DNA of 64,000 nucleotides, taken from contig NZ_VJZS01000013.1 in assembly GCF_007097385.1 (NCBI RefSeq), forward strand, positions 1 to 64,000, read 5' to 3'. Position 1 is the stretch's first letter. Every line of letters begins with the position of its first letter. The notes below the pieces were generated by a model, which worked only from the letters and a program-made list of their open reading frames with translations, was not told the DNA's origin and ran no database searches. Source of the stretch: Flavobacterium sp. ZT3R18 (GTDB lineage: Bacteria > Bacteroidota > Bacteroidia > Flavobacteriales > Flavobacteriaceae). Below, piece after piece: positions 53,976 to 63,347 of this stretch. The translations under genes and the position numbers were made by a program.

Positions 53976-54284
53976 ATAATCACTAATCAACTCCAATTCC
54001 GTTCTAAAAGCCAGCATTTTGTCACCAAACAATTTCAGACCTTCTTCCCTTAATCTAGGTGCATCTTCTTGGTAATATTTCTCTAATGTTTCCTTACTAT
54101 CCGTTGTATATTGAACCGAATAAGTAACACCACCCATTTCTTCTTCAATCAACACTCGCACTAATCGAGCCGCACTAAATTTCCCTGTTGCCAGAACCTC
54201 GGGAATGTGTTTGTGTTGCATCCAAATCATCCATTGGTCGTGAACGCTTTCGTGTATGTTTATGGTAACGTTGTATATGATCAT
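53973..54284 (-). CDS. DUF4286 family protein
   Basis: The 103-residue cytoplasmic protein starts MIIYNVTINIHESVHDQW and has the ferredoxin-like pattern of DUF4286 (HIPEVLATGKFSAARLVRV, YSVQYTTDSKETLEKYY). The family's function is not established; it is common in Bacteroidota. A flavobacterial repeat separates it from the TPR gene upstream, and its own stop lies at the edge of a CAGT-rich spacer (53951-53973). Confidence 0.9.
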   Translation of the reverse strand: MIIYNVTINIHESVHDQWMIWMQHKHIPEVLATGKFSAARLVRVLIEEEMGGVTYSVQYTTDSKETLEKYYQEDAPRLREEGLKLFGDKMLAFRTELELISDY

Positions 54285-54287
54285 ATC

Positions 54288-54385
54288 AGCCCCCTAACCC
54301 CCGAAGGGGGAATCCTACTAGGGGTAAGTAGGGTTTAAAGAATGAATTATTTTTATAAAGTTCCCCCTTCTGGGGTTAGGGGGCT
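54288..54385. repeat. Inverted repeat AGCCCCCTAACCCC ... GGGGTTAGGGGGCT
   Basis: Arms 54288-54312 and 54361-54385 are 25-bp inverted copies with one mismatch; each arm also folds on itself (CCCCC/GGGGG). The right arm overlaps the 3' end of the TPR gene and supplies its last codons and stop (TAA). A G+C-rich repeat like this stands out in an AT-rich genome and is probably a dispersed element. Confidence 0.88.
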
Positions 54386-56157
54386 ATCGTATCCCCTCGC
54401 AATTCCCTAAATTTCCTTCTCGCATCCACAAAATAGATACTGTCTTGATGGTTGAAAATTATTTTTTCATACAAAGGCTTGGCTTTATCTGGCATTTGCA
54501 ATTGTTTGTTATAAATATCTGCTGAAAAATACAGGGCTTCGTCTATATAAATTCCATCACTATGATGGGTTATTAATTCTTGATATTGGCTTAAAGCCAA
54601 AGCATAATCTCCTGTTTTCTCATAGACTCTCCCCAATCGCAACAAAGTTACGGCTTCTATTTCCTGTCCTTTGAAACTTTTCAGAATCGATTGAAATTGA
54701 GCAATCGCCTCTTGATTTCTATTTTGATACAACAGATAATCTCCCTTGGCCAATTGCTTCAAAGCCGTTTGAGTCGAATCGGCAACCGTATTGTCATTGA
54801 TCAACAAAAAATACTCCAAGGCATCATTGGCAATCAACTGCGTACTTGCCGATTTTAACTCTTTGAACTGTTTCAAAGCCCATTCGAAATCAGTTTTAAA
54901 ATAACTCGTTTTCGCCGATTTTAAACTTGCTTCGTGTGCCAAAACATCATTGCTTAAATTTTCCTGTATTTGTGAATAATACAATAAAGCCTGATTGAAT
55001 TTCTCTTCCGAAAGCAAAATATCAGCCAATTCCATTTTACATTTCGCTTGGTCGTACGCATTTAATTGCAACTCTAAAGCCCGCTTTACTATCGCTTTTC
55101 CTTCAACGGGATTTTTCAATTCAAAACTCACAAACTGCGCCTGCATCAGCTGCAAAGATAAGGTAATTGGCGCTATTCCATATTGTTTTAACAAAACGTC
55201 AAATTGTGTGTTGATGGCTACAAAATCTTTCTCTGAAGCCTTTTCTATTTTCATTTTCATCAAATAGGTATTGGCTTGCACAATCAGCTCTATATCTGTA
55301 GTGTTTTCTAAGACATAATCCATAATAGCTTTGGCCTCTTCATAATCGTCTTCTTCTATTGCCATTTGACCTAAGTTGATGATGTTCGAAAGGGACTCTG
55401 GATTCCGTTTATAAATGGCTTTTTCTTGAATAAAGGCTTTTCCAAACTCTTTTTGTTGCATATAAAACCAACTCAAAAAGTGATTCCAAAAAACATCTTG
55501 ACTTTTTTGGACTCTTATAATTAATTCTTTTCGCAGACTTTCATTGTATTTTGAATCTCCATCATTGGACATATATCTCGCCAATTGACTCTGAATCAAC
55601 ATGGCGTTTTGGGGATTGGCCATCGCTTCGTCCAGAAAAGTTGTCACCATTTTATCGGTATCACCCAATTGCCCATAGAGCAATGCCATTTGATAATTAA
55701 AATTGAAAGTGGGCACCAATGCACTGGCTACCTGATAGGATTTTAAGGCATATTCGAGCAATACTTTTTTCTCAAAAGAATTGGAAACCCCGTAAACCTC
55801 ATTTGGATTTTTCTTGATTTTCTCTATCGCCTCATCATAGTACTTTTTGGCTTTAGCTTCATTTTTCTGTAATTGAAAATTGTACCCCAAATCGACCAAA
55901 AGAGTGGCTTGTTTGTATTTGCTCAATCGTTCCTGAATGGCCTTTTCGGCAGGATCAAACTGTTGCAATTGTTGGAGACAATCTATTTTTCGCTGAAAAT
56001 AAAACGGATTAGAAGGCAACCCGTCCAATAGTTCCTGGTAACTGACCAATGCTTTATCAAAATCGCCTTTGTCATAATAATACTGCGCCAACTGCTCGTT
56101 TTGGGCGAACGCCGCTAGTGAGAAAAACAATGCAATATATAGAAATATTTTTTTCAT
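54376..56157 (-). CDS. Exported tetratricopeptide-repeat protein
   Basis: The 593-residue protein has a signal peptide (MKKIFLYIALFFSLAAFAQ) followed by TPR units along almost its whole length. Examples are AQYYYDKGDFDKALVSYQEL near the N-terminus, and LLRLGRVYEKTGDYALALSQY and YKKLEKPLYEKIIF-like units near the C-terminus (KAKPLYEKIIFNHQDS). TPR proteins bind partners; exported ones in this phylum often serve envelope assembly or gliding. No catalytic motif is seen. The last residues (IAP) and stop come from the inverted repeat. The gene is 76 bp downstream of serS across a CAGT-rich spacer, so they may share a transcript. Confidence 0.88.
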   Translation of the reverse strand: MKKIFLYIALFFSLAAFAQNEQLAQYYYDKGDFDKALVSYQELLDGLPSNPFYFQRKIDCLQQLQQFDPAEKAIQERLSKYKQATLLVDLGYNFQLQKNEAKAKKYYDEAIEKIKKNPNEVYGVSNSFEKKVLLEYALKSYQVASALVPTFNFNYQMALLYGQLGDTDKMVTTFLDEAMANPQNAMLIQSQLARYMSNDGDSKYNESLRKELIIRVQKSQDVFWNHFLSWFYMQQKEFGKAFIQEKAIYKRNPESLSNIINLGQMAIEEDDYEEAKAIMDYVLENTTDIELIVQANTYLMKMKIEKASEKDFVAINTQFDVLLKQYGIAPITLSLQLMQAQFVSFELKNPVEGKAIVKRALELQLNAYDQAKCKMELADILLSEEKFNQALLYYSQIQENLSNDVLAHEASLKSAKTSYFKTDFEWALKQFKELKSASTQLIANDALEYFLLINDNTVADSTQTALKQLAKGDYLLYQNRNQEAIAQFQSILKSFKGQEIEAVTLLRLGRVYEKTGDYALALSQYQELITHHSDGIYIDEALYFSADIYNKQLQMPDKAKPLYEKIIFNHQDSIYFVDARRKFRELRGDTIAP

Positions 56158-56159
56158 TG

Positions 56160-56233
56160 ACCAGTTTTTTAGTCGCAGTCACAGTTTTCAGTCGCAGTTC
56201 TGAAAACTGAAAACTGCGACTGAAAACTGATTA
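56160..56233. repeat. CAGT-rich spacer repeat with perfect inverted repeat, copy 3 (after serS)
   Basis: Words such as CAGTCGCAGT and CAGTTTTCAG fill the gap between the serS stop and the TPR gene. CAGTTTTCAGTCGCAGTT is followed by its exact reverse complement AACTGCGACTGAAAACTG, giving an 18-bp hairpin. Minus-strand ATTAGTAATCAGT after the serS stop matches the spacer after atpD. Confidence 0.75.
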
Positions 56234-57505
56234 CTAATTTATAATATCAAACCCACAGTATGAACGCAATACCTCTGGAATTACGATTCCTTCCGGAGTT
56301 TGGTAGTTTTCTAAAATACCAGCAAGAACTCTTGGCAAAGCCAATGAACTTCCGTTTAGAGTATGCGCCAATTGGTTTTTACCATCTTTGTCTTTGAAAC
56401 GCAATTTCAAACGATTGGCTTGAAAAGTCTCAAAATTAGACACAGAAGAAATTTCCAACCAACGCTCTTGAGCTGTAGAATATACTTCAAAATCATAGGT
56501 CAAAGCCGAAGCAAAACCCATATCGCCACCACAAAGACGTAAAACTCGGTAGGGTAATTTCAATTCTTGAAGAATGTTTTTTACATGTTCTACCATTCCG
56601 TCAAGTGCAGCATATGAATTATCCGGATGCTCAACACGAACGATTTCTACTTTATCAAATTGATGCAAACGGTTCAAGCCACGTACATGCGCTCCATAAG
56701 AACCTGCTTCACGACGGAAACATGGTGTGTAAGCGGTACATAAAACAGGCAATTCATTTTCGGATAAAATGACATCTCTAAAGATATTGGTTACAGGAAC
56801 CTCAGCCGTTGGAATCAAATACAAATTATCGGTTGCGTCATGGTACATCTGTCCTTCTTTGTCCGGCAATTGTCCAGTACCGTATGCTGATGCTTCGTTT
56901 ACCAAATGCGGCACTTGGTATTCTTTGTACCCTGCATCGGTGTTTTTATCTAAAAAATAAGAAATTAACGCACGTTGCAATCTAGCTCCTTTTCCTTTGT
57001 AAACTGGAAATCCAGCACCCGCTATTTTATTCCCTAATTCGAAATCTATGATGTCATATTTTTTAACCAATTCCCAGTGTGGTTGCGCTCCTTCGTGCAA
57101 AACGGGAATATCCCCTTCCTGAAAAACGTTTAGATTTTCCTCAGGCGTTTTTCCAACAGGAACAATATCCGCTGGAAGATTGGGTAGAGTATATAATTTT
57201 TCGGTTAATTCATTGGCCAAAGCGACAGCATTTTCGGCTAGAACTTTGCTTTTTTCTTTTAATAGAACTGTTTTTTCTTTTAGAATCGCAGCTTTCGATT
57301 TTTCGCCACCTTTCATCAAATCTCCAATGTCTTTGGATAATTTATTAGATTCAGACAAAATACCATCTAGCTCTACTTGTGTAGCGCGACGTTTCTCGTC
57401 TAGTTGTACCACTTCTTCAACAACGGATTTGGCATCCATATTTTTTTTTGCCAAAGCGTTGATTACTTTCTCCTGATTCTCTCTAATAAATGCGATTTGT
57501 AACAT
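56234..57505 (-). CDS. serS: Seryl-tRNA synthetase
   Basis: SerS charges tRNA-Ser. The 423-residue class II enzyme has an N-terminal coiled-coil tRNA-binding arm (about 30-105) and the catalytic motifs: motif 2 FRREAGSYGAHVRGLNRLHQF and motif 3 NGSSLALPRVLAGILENYQ (given in pieces: GSYGAHVRGLNR and GSSLALPRVLAGILE). TAEVPVTN and GQLPDKEGQM are also typical. ATG 57505 (MLQIAFIRENQEKVINAL) gives the normal length; the frame continues to 57562 without family similarity. Confidence 0.97.
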   Translation of the reverse strand: MLQIAFIRENQEKVINALAKKNMDAKSVVEEVVQLDEKRRATQVELDGILSESNKLSKDIGDLMKGGEKSKAAILKEKTVLLKEKSKVLAENAVALANELTEKLYTLPNLPADIVPVGKTPEENLNVFQEGDIPVLHEGAQPHWELVKKYDIIDFELGNKIAGAGFPVYKGKGARLQRALISYFLDKNTDAGYKEYQVPHLVNEASAYGTGQLPDKEGQMYHDATDNLYLIPTAEVPVTNIFRDVILSENELPVLCTAYTPCFRREAGSYGAHVRGLNRLHQFDKVEIVRVEHPDNSYAALDGMVEHVKNILQELKLPYRVLRLCGGDMGFASALTYDFEVYSTAQERWLEISSVSNFETFQANRLKLRFKDKDGKNQLAHTLNGSSLALPRVLAGILENYQTPEGIVIPEVLRSYCGFDIIN

Positions 57506-57713
57506 AGTTTGATTTTTATAACTAAATAATGGAAGCAAATTTAAGGAAATGTTTGATAACAACTAGACAAAGTTTGTTTTGTGTCCCTTTTTTTAGTTCT
57601 CTCAATATATTTTTATCTAATTCTAAAAATAAAAGCCTTTTCAAAAAAACCAAAAGTGGTAATTATGAAACTAAAAACATTTATAATACAACAGACAATT
57701 ATTTTAAAAACGG

Positions 57714-57721
57714 TACGTTTG
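57714..57721 (+). promoter_or_regulatory. -7 box of the small barrel-protein gene
   Basis: TACGTTTG matches TAnnTTTG, 24 bp upstream of ATG 57745. Confidence 0.6.
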
Positions 57722-57744
57722 TATAGAAATTTAAATAAAAACTC

Positions 57745-58254
57745 ATGAAAAAACTTATTCTAATAATCGCCTTTGGTTTTATCTCAAATGGTGTATTTGC
57801 ACAAAGTCCGCTTGAAGAAGGTGGAGTACAATTGAATGCTGGTGTCGGAACTTCAGGTTGGGGAATTCCAGTTTATTTTGGTTTAGATTATGGAATCGCT
57901 AAAGATTTTACTCTCGGAGGTCAAATCTCTTTTCAAACGAATAATGACCCATACTATTACAACAACAATAATTACAATCATAACTCTGCAATAGGAATTG
58001 GAGCTAATGGGAATTATCATTTCAATAGGATATTAGACATTCCAAGTAAATTTGATTTTTATGCTGGTGCCAGTCTTACGGCTTATATTTGGAATTATGA
58101 CAACAATGACTATAATCCAGGCTACGACCCTTTAAATCTTGGACTTCAAGTAGGTGGTCGTTATTTCTTTACCGATAAATTTGGTATTAATCTTGAACTA
58201 GGTGGCGGTTCAGCAACTAGTGGTGCCAAATTTGGGGTTACATTTAAACTCTAA
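57745..58254 (+). CDS. Small outer-membrane beta-barrel-like protein
   Basis: The 169-residue protein has a signal peptide (MKKLILIIAFGFISNGVFAQ) followed by alternating polar/aromatic strands, a Gly-rich pattern (LNAGVGTSGWGIPVYFG) and a terminal FGVTFKL strand with aromatic/hydrophobic end, as in small outer-membrane barrels. A Tyr/Asn-rich loop (DPYYYNNNNYNHNS) is probably surface exposed. Function unknown; candidates are adhesion or structural roles. It has its own promoter and terminator. Confidence 0.85.
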   Translation: MKKLILIIAFGFISNGVFAQSPLEEGGVQLNAGVGTSGWGIPVYFGLDYGIAKDFTLGGQISFQTNNDPYYYNNNNYNHNSAIGIGANGNYHFNRILDIPSKFDFYAGASLTAYIWNYDNNDYNPGYDPLNLGLQVGGRYFFTDKFGINLELGGGSATSGAKFGVTFKL

Positions 58255-58280
58255 AATCCCTAAAGAATGCACTATTTCAC

Positions 58281-58313
58281 AAAAACCATCTGAGAAAATC
58301 AGGTGGTTTTTTT
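58281..58313 (+). terminator. Terminator of the barrel-protein gene
   Basis: AAAAACCATCTGA (58281-58293) pairs with TCAGGTGGTTTTT (58299-58311) with one T-G pair and runs into Ts, about 27 bp after the stop. Confidence 0.88.
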
Positions 58314-58375
58314 GGGTTTAAAATTATTACAATTCAATCTTAACTCATTATATTTACATGAAAATCAAATCTATA

Positions 58376-60295
58376 ATGAATCCAAAATTACTTTATATAC
58401 TTTTATTAATACCTTTTATTGTTTCAGCACAAAAAAGCGACATTCAACTGGATGCAATTGCAGCTACCGAAATGAAAATGGCTTCCAAAAAAATGAGTTT
58501 GGTTGCTAATCCGAATACCCAAAACTATGATATTACCTATCATAAACTTGAGTTTACGGTAGATCCTGCGAATTATTTTATTTCTGGAAAAGTGACGACT
58601 ACTTTTACAGCACTATCCCATCTTTCTACGGTCACTTTCGATTTGACCAATCAATTGACTGTAAGTTATGTTACCCTAAACAGCTTGCCATTGCCATTTG
58701 TGCAAAACGCCAACAACGAATTGGTTATTACCTTACCAACTGTCGTTAATTCAGGAACTTCCGCAACCGTTGTTATTACCTATTCTGGTGCTCCTCCAAT
58801 AAGAAAAGAACAAGCTTTTATCAAAGCAACCCACGATACTTCGCCCGTTTTATATACTTTATCCGAGCCTTATGGTGCAAGGGATTGGTGGCCTTGCAAA
58901 CAAGATTTAAACGACAAAGTAGATGCTATCGATCTTTATATTACAGCTCCCTCTCAATATGTGAGTGTCGCCAATGGCGTTGAACCATCGGCACCAATAA
59001 TTAATGGAAGCAATAAAACCACACATTTTCATCATGGGTATCCTATTCCGGCCTATCTGATTGCCATAGCGGTAACGAATTATAGCGTGTACAACCAAAC
59101 CGGAGGAACTGCTCCCAACCAATACCCGATTATCAACTACATCTATCCAGAGACTTTAGCATCGGTGCAAACGCAATTGAATCAAACCCCATTGATTCTG
59201 AATTTGTTCGAAAGTCTTTTTGAAATATATCCTTTTCATAACGAAAAATACGGCCACGCCCAATTTGGTTGGGGGGGTGGCATGGAACATACTACGGTTT
59301 CTTTTATGAATAATTTTAGTAGAAGTCTAATTGCTCATGAAATGGCACACCAATGGTTTGGCGACAAAATCACTTGCGGCAGCTGGAAAGACATTTGGCT
59401 CAACGAAGGATTTGCCACTTATGTTGCTGCCTTGGTAATAGAGAATTTTGACGGTCAAACTGCTTTTGCAAACGAAAAAGCAAGAATGATCACCAGCATT
59501 ACCTCCCAAACCAATGGAGCGGTGTACTTGACCGATGCCGAACTTACCGATGTCAATAGAATTTTCAGCTCCATATTAACATATGATAAAGGTGCCATGG
59601 TCTTGAATATGCTTCGTTTTAAAATGGGAGATGTTTTGTTTTTTCAAGGAGTGAAAAATTATTTAAAAGACACCAATCTTGCCTATAAATATGCCAAAAC
59701 TCCAGACTTGCAAGTGCATCTTGAAGCGGTTTACGACAGTAGTCTCACCGAATTCTTTAATGACTGGGTGTACCATCAAGGCTATCCTATTTATACTATT
59801 TCGGCACAAAATTTAGAAGGGGGGCAGGCCAAATTTATTATTAATCAAACGCAGTCGGATCCTTCGGTTTCCTTTTTTGAAATGCCAGTGCCCATTCGTG
59901 TTTTCGGAACAGGTGGACAACAATTGGATCTAGTTTTGAACAATACCGTTAATGGAGAGAGTTTTACCGAAAACGTGCCTTTTATCATTACAAGTCTAAC
60001 TTTCGACCCTAACAAAAATATTATTTCAAAGAAAAACACAGTCACTTTGGGTCAAAAAAGCTTTGATCTGAATGCGATACGACTCTCGTTAGATTCAGTT
60101 TCCAATGTACTTTCCCTTGACTTACCAAACGGAATAGCAATCGAAAAATCGGTAATTTACAATATGGCTGGTCAAAAAATAAAAGAAACAAGCTCTGCAA
60201 CTACTTGGGATGTTACTTCTTTGCCTGCAGGGGTTTATTTTATTAGTGTTGTTACCAATTCTGGCAAGAAGAAATTCAAGTTTGTGAAGGGTTAA
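58376..60295 (+). CDS. T9SS-exported M1-family aminopeptidase
   Basis: The 639-residue protein has a signal peptide (MNPKLLYILLLIPFIVSAQ) and an M1 metallopeptidase fold. An N-terminal beta domain has YHKLEFTVDPANYFISG. The exopeptidase motif is GGMEH (replacing GAMEN), and the zinc site is HEMAHQWFGDKITCG with the third ligand in WLNEGFATY (HExxH-x18-E). A T9SS type A sorting domain (about 555-639; LPAGVYFISVVTNSG) follows. It should release N-terminal amino acids from peptides outside the cell. I prefer ATG 58376 over ATG 58358 because it gives a clean signal peptide and the latter lies close behind a TATATTTA -7-like box; six residues are at stake. Confidence 0.94.
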   Translation: MNPKLLYILLLIPFIVSAQKSDIQLDAIAATEMKMASKKMSLVANPNTQNYDITYHKLEFTVDPANYFISGKVTTTFTALSHLSTVTFDLTNQLTVSYVTLNSLPLPFVQNANNELVITLPTVVNSGTSATVVITYSGAPPIRKEQAFIKATHDTSPVLYTLSEPYGARDWWPCKQDLNDKVDAIDLYITAPSQYVSVANGVEPSAPIINGSNKTTHFHHGYPIPAYLIAIAVTNYSVYNQTGGTAPNQYPIINYIYPETLASVQTQLNQTPLILNLFESLFEIYPFHNEKYGHAQFGWGGGMEHTTVSFMNNFSRSLIAHEMAHQWFGDKITCGSWKDIWLNEGFATYVAALVIENFDGQTAFANEKARMITSITSQTNGAVYLTDAELTDVNRIFSSILTYDKGAMVLNMLRFKMGDVLFFQGVKNYLKDTNLAYKYAKTPDLQVHLEAVYDSSLTEFFNDWVYHQGYPIYTISAQNLEGGQAKFIINQTQSDPSVSFFEMPVPIRVFGTGGQQLDLVLNNTVNGESFTENVPFIITSLTFDPNKNIISKKNTVTLGQKSFDLNAIRLSLDSVSNVLSLDLPNGIAIEKSVIYNMAGQKIKETSSATTWDVTSLPAGVYFISVVTNSGKKKFKFVKG

Positions 60296-60300
60296 AGATA

Positions 60301-60420
60301 ATTTCACAAAGAGGCACAAAAGAGACGCGGAGATTCACAAAGGTTTTTCTAAGTTTTCTTTTTTCTTTAAATTATTCTTAGCGTGACTTCGTGGTTTTTC
60401 TTCGTGTGTCTTTGCGAAAT
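60301..60420. repeat. Long inverted repeat between convergent genes
   Basis: ATTTCACAAAG (60301-60311) pairs with CTTTGCGAAAT (60410-60420) with one mismatch, and nearby GGCACA/TGTGTC extend the arms. The words (CACAAAGAGGCACA, CTTTGCG) resemble those of the hairpin at 2701. It separates the aminopeptidase and DMP19-like genes. Confidence 0.6.
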
Positions 60421-60427
60421 AACTAAA

Positions 60428-60967
60428 CTATTCTCTTTTAATCTCGTGACCCACAAATTCTTCTAAAGCAGCAAACATATCGTCTACAGAAAGCACTTCG
60501 AAATCGGGGTGTGTTTTTAAAAAATTGGCATTCAAAGTAACCAGATTTTCATTTATTTCGAAAAAAGTGTCGTTATTGAGCAAATCTCTTGTGGGATTTA
60601 CGCCTTCTAGTTTTCCTTTCAGGAATTTATTGAGCTTTACACTGCTCATTAGTTTTACTTTTTTGCTTTGCTGTTGGAAAAATTCCAAATGTTTTTCGGC
60701 ACCAATTAATGCCAAACCTTCTTCTATTAGCTCGTTCAACTCTTTATCCCAACCTGAACTATGCACAAATTGTGCAAAGTTACCAGTAGTATATTGGGAG
60801 AAATAATAATCCAAATAATAACTCATCAAAGCATCTTCGTGAATCAAGTCGTCGTTCACGCCTTCCTCACGCATTAAGTTGATTACCGAAATATTAGAGT
60901 GAATCACATCTTGGGGATTTTCACTGTTCATCGCTGTTTCCGAGATAATTATTCTGCCGAATTCCAT
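60428..60967 (-). CDS. DMP19-like (DUF4375) protein
   Basis: The 179-residue acidic cytoplasmic protein contains YYLDYYFSQYTTGNFAQFVHSSGW, given in two parts (YYLDYYFSQYTTGNF and AQFVHSSGW), which matches the DMP19/DUF4375 family. Some members of this family mimic DNA charge and bind regulators or nucleoid proteins; whether this one does is not shown. The C-terminus (DMFAALEEFVGHEIKRE) is also acidic. It is single and convergent with the aminopeptidase. Confidence 0.8.
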   Translation of the reverse strand: MEFGRIIISETAMNSENPQDVIHSNISVINLMREEGVNDDLIHEDALMSYYLDYYFSQYTTGNFAQFVHSSGWDKELNELIEEGLALIGAEKHLEFFQQQSKKVKLMSSVKLNKFLKGKLEGVNPTRDLLNNDTFFEINENLVTLNANFLKTHPDFEVLSVDDMFAALEEFVGHEIKRE

Positions 60968-61036
60968 AGGTTTTGTGTTTTGAATATTTGCTGCAAATTT
61001 CAGTTAAATTAAAACAGAAATGAAAAACAATATGAT

Positions 61037-61207
61037 TTATATGTCATTAGATTCGTTATTTTTCTTTTTCTCATTCATTTTTGCAACTAAAGCTTTCAGC
61101 CGTAATGCTTTTTCTTTTTTCTCTTCTTGAAGTTTAGTCTTCTTTCGATTAAGCAATTTGGTATGTAAAGTCTTATTTCTAGTGTTTTTTTCAGGTCCTT
61201 TTGCCAT
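61037..61207 (-). CDS. Small basic protein, copy 1
   Basis: This 56-residue Lys-rich product, shorter than the usual gene-calling limit, starts MAKGPEKNTRNKTLHTKLL, continues NRKKTKLQEEKKEKALRLKA and ends in LVAKMNEKKKNNESNDI. It is probably a helical or coiled, nucleic-acid-friendly protein; the family is unknown to me. A -7 box TATATTTG lies 29 bp upstream (plus 61236-61243). A second copy at 63348-63500 is more than 80 percent identical by eye and has the same -7 box at the same distance, which strongly supports both as real genes. Mutations between the copies are mostly synonymous or conservative (CTT/CTA, CGG/CGC). Confidence 0.82.
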   Translation of the reverse strand: MAKGPEKNTRNKTLHTKLLNRKKTKLQEEKKEKALRLKALVAKMNEKKKNNESNDI

Positions 61208-61416
61208 AATTTATACTCTTCTTTAATTACGCTTACAAATATAAATAAACGGATCGTAAAAACGGATTACACATCCAACCGATAGTGCGGATTTGGAAAG
61301 TTGAAGGAAAAACTGATACAGTGGAGTATATTTTTTGAGAATAATTTGCACAAATTATCTAGTTATCAATATACTTTTCAGATTTAAGTTTTAAAAATTA
61401 AAAAGAAAAGTATTAC

Positions 61417-61424
61417 TATATTTG
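61417..61424 (+). promoter_or_regulatory. -7 box of the repeat-lipoprotein gene
   Basis: TATATTTG matches TAnnTTTG, but lies about 70 bp upstream of ATG 61494, leaving a longer leader than usual here. Confidence 0.5.
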
Positions 61425-61493
61425 CAATTTAAAAAAAAACATTTAAACAGTTTCTATCTTTAATACGATCTAATTTTTACTAACAACCAATTT

Positions 61494-63131
61494 ATGAAGC
61501 TTTACCACTATCTTCTACTATTTATTTTAATCTCTTCATGTTCAAAAGATGATGACATTATTACTATTCCTGTTGAAAAAATCAAAATAAATGCTACATC
61601 AATAACTAATGAAAACACATACAGCTTCGAGTTAAATGGAAGCTTTACAAATGATAAAAAAATAAAAATAATTGAATCCGGATTTATTATTGATACAATA
61701 TCTGAACCAAATTTAAACAAAAAGATGGTAAAGGTATTGAGCGCAAATGACAATAACACTCTTAAAAGCACAATAGCAAATCTCATAGCAAATAAAAAGC
61801 TTTTTATTAAATCATATATAAAAACTGAAAGTAATATATATTATGGTGATCAATTAATTCATACCACTCTAAAGGACAATCCTTATTATTTAACTGAAAA
61901 AAAGACTATATCTACACAAGCTGAGCTTTTAGAATTTACATCACACCATTATACTAGCATAATAAAAAAAGCATGGATAGCCGAATTTAAAATCACGGGG
62001 ACTGTTACCGATTTAAGCTCCTTGAAAGATTTAGAAATTATTGAGGCGGAAAGTTTTTCTATTACAAATTCTTTAGTTACGAATCTATCAGGATTAGAAA
62101 ATCTACAATCAATTAATGGATTTCTTGATATTAGACTCAATCAAAATTTATTAGACTTAAAAGGTTTAGATAATTTACAAATTTGTAAAGGAGATCTCTA
62201 TATTAAATCCAATAATAATTTAAAAAATTTCAATTCATTAAATAAACTATTTGCAATATGGGGTACGCTTATTATTGAAGACAATAAGAGCTTAGAGAAC
62301 TTCAATGGTTTAAACAAACTAAAATTCTTATACGGAATTAGTATAACAAGTAATCCAAAATTAAAAAATTTAACGGGATTAGGTAGCTTGGAGACTATTG
62401 CTTGGGAATCCTTTTATATTATGTACAATGAATCCTTAGAATCACTAACGGGTCTTAATAGTTTAAAAAAAGTTGGCCAATTACAGATTGATGGCAACCA
62501 AAACCTTAAAAATTTAAAAGGGTTAGAAAATATTGAAAATATTAGTTTTTACATAAACATTCATAACAATCCAAATTTAATTGATTTAAATGGGCTATCA
62601 AATCTAAAAACTACTGAATATCTAAGTATTAAAAACAATCCAAATCTTTTATCACTAACAGGTCTGAATGATGCTGTTGTAATAGATTATTTATTTATTG
62701 AAAATAATTATAATTTAAAAAATCTCACAAAAATTGGTAACGTTAAATCTAAAATAAAAATCGAATACAACAACAATCTTTTGTCTCTTGAGGGTTTACA
62801 AAATGTTCAGACCCTAACAGGTTCTTTAGATGAAGGAGAATTAAGCATAATTTATAATAATTCGCTAAAAAACCTGAAAGGATTAGAAGGCCTCAGAAAT
62901 GTGTATGGATATAGAATTTCTATATATCGCAATGAAAACCTTACCTCATTAGACGGTCTGGAAAAGTTTGAAAACACATCACGTACTAATTTTTTTAGCA
63001 TAAATGATAATTCTCAACTATCGAACTTTTGTGCATTAAAAAATTACTTGTCAAAAACTGGATTTAGCTTAAATCTTTACGATAATCAATCTAATCCAAC
63101 AACACAAACTATTTTAAATACTTGTCCGTAA
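61494..63131 (+). CDS. Leucine-rich-repeat-like (receptor L domain-like) lipoprotein
   Basis: The 545-residue protein is a predicted lipoprotein (LLLFILISSCSKDDD, Cys16). After a less-defined region (about 20-170) it consists of about 14 repeats of 22-27 residues with the pattern L-x2-L-x-GL-x2-L-x2-(I/V)-x-(G/E)-x-L-x-I-x2-N, e.g. NLKGLENIENISFYINIHNN and LLSLTGLNDAVVIDYLFIEN. This resembles Bacteroidota LRR or receptor L-type surface proteins that bind other proteins or glycans. Codon use is very AT-rich, more so than its neighbours, which may mean transfer or relaxed selection. It lies between two copies of the small basic gene. Ligand unknown. Confidence 0.85.
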   Translation: MKLYHYLLLFILISSCSKDDDIITIPVEKIKINATSITNENTYSFELNGSFTNDKKIKIIESGFIIDTISEPNLNKKMVKVLSANDNNTLKSTIANLIANKKLFIKSYIKTESNIYYGDQLIHTTLKDNPYYLTEKKTISTQAELLEFTSHHYTSIIKKAWIAEFKITGTVTDLSSLKDLEIIEAESFSITNSLVTNLSGLENLQSINGFLDIRLNQNLLDLKGLDNLQICKGDLYIKSNNNLKNFNSLNKLFAIWGTLIIEDNKSLENFNGLNKLKFLYGISITSNPKLKNLTGLGSLETIAWESFYIMYNESLESLTGLNSLKKVGQLQIDGNQNLKNLKGLENIENISFYINIHNNPNLIDLNGLSNLKTTEYLSIKNNPNLLSLTGLNDAVVIDYLFIENNYNLKNLTKIGNVKSKIKIEYNNNLLSLEGLQNVQTLTGSLDEGELSIIYNNSLKNLKGLEGLRNVYGYRISIYRNENLTSLDGLEKFENTSRTNFFSINDNSQLSNFCALKNYLSKTGFSLNLYDNQSNPTTQTILNTCP

Positions 63132-63347
63132 AATTAACAATAAAAGATCCGATAGCTCCTCGGAGCGACAATGTTAGGCGAAAATAAATTTAAAAGTATA
63201 TTGTAACTGCTACGAAATCAAGACACTTCGCACAGTATTCACCCTCTAATACTATTTTCGTTTTCAAGAATATTTTGGAAAGCATATGATTGTTTTACAA
63301 ATTTCAGTTAAATTAAATGCAAAGCGATCTATCTAATATCGAATTCG

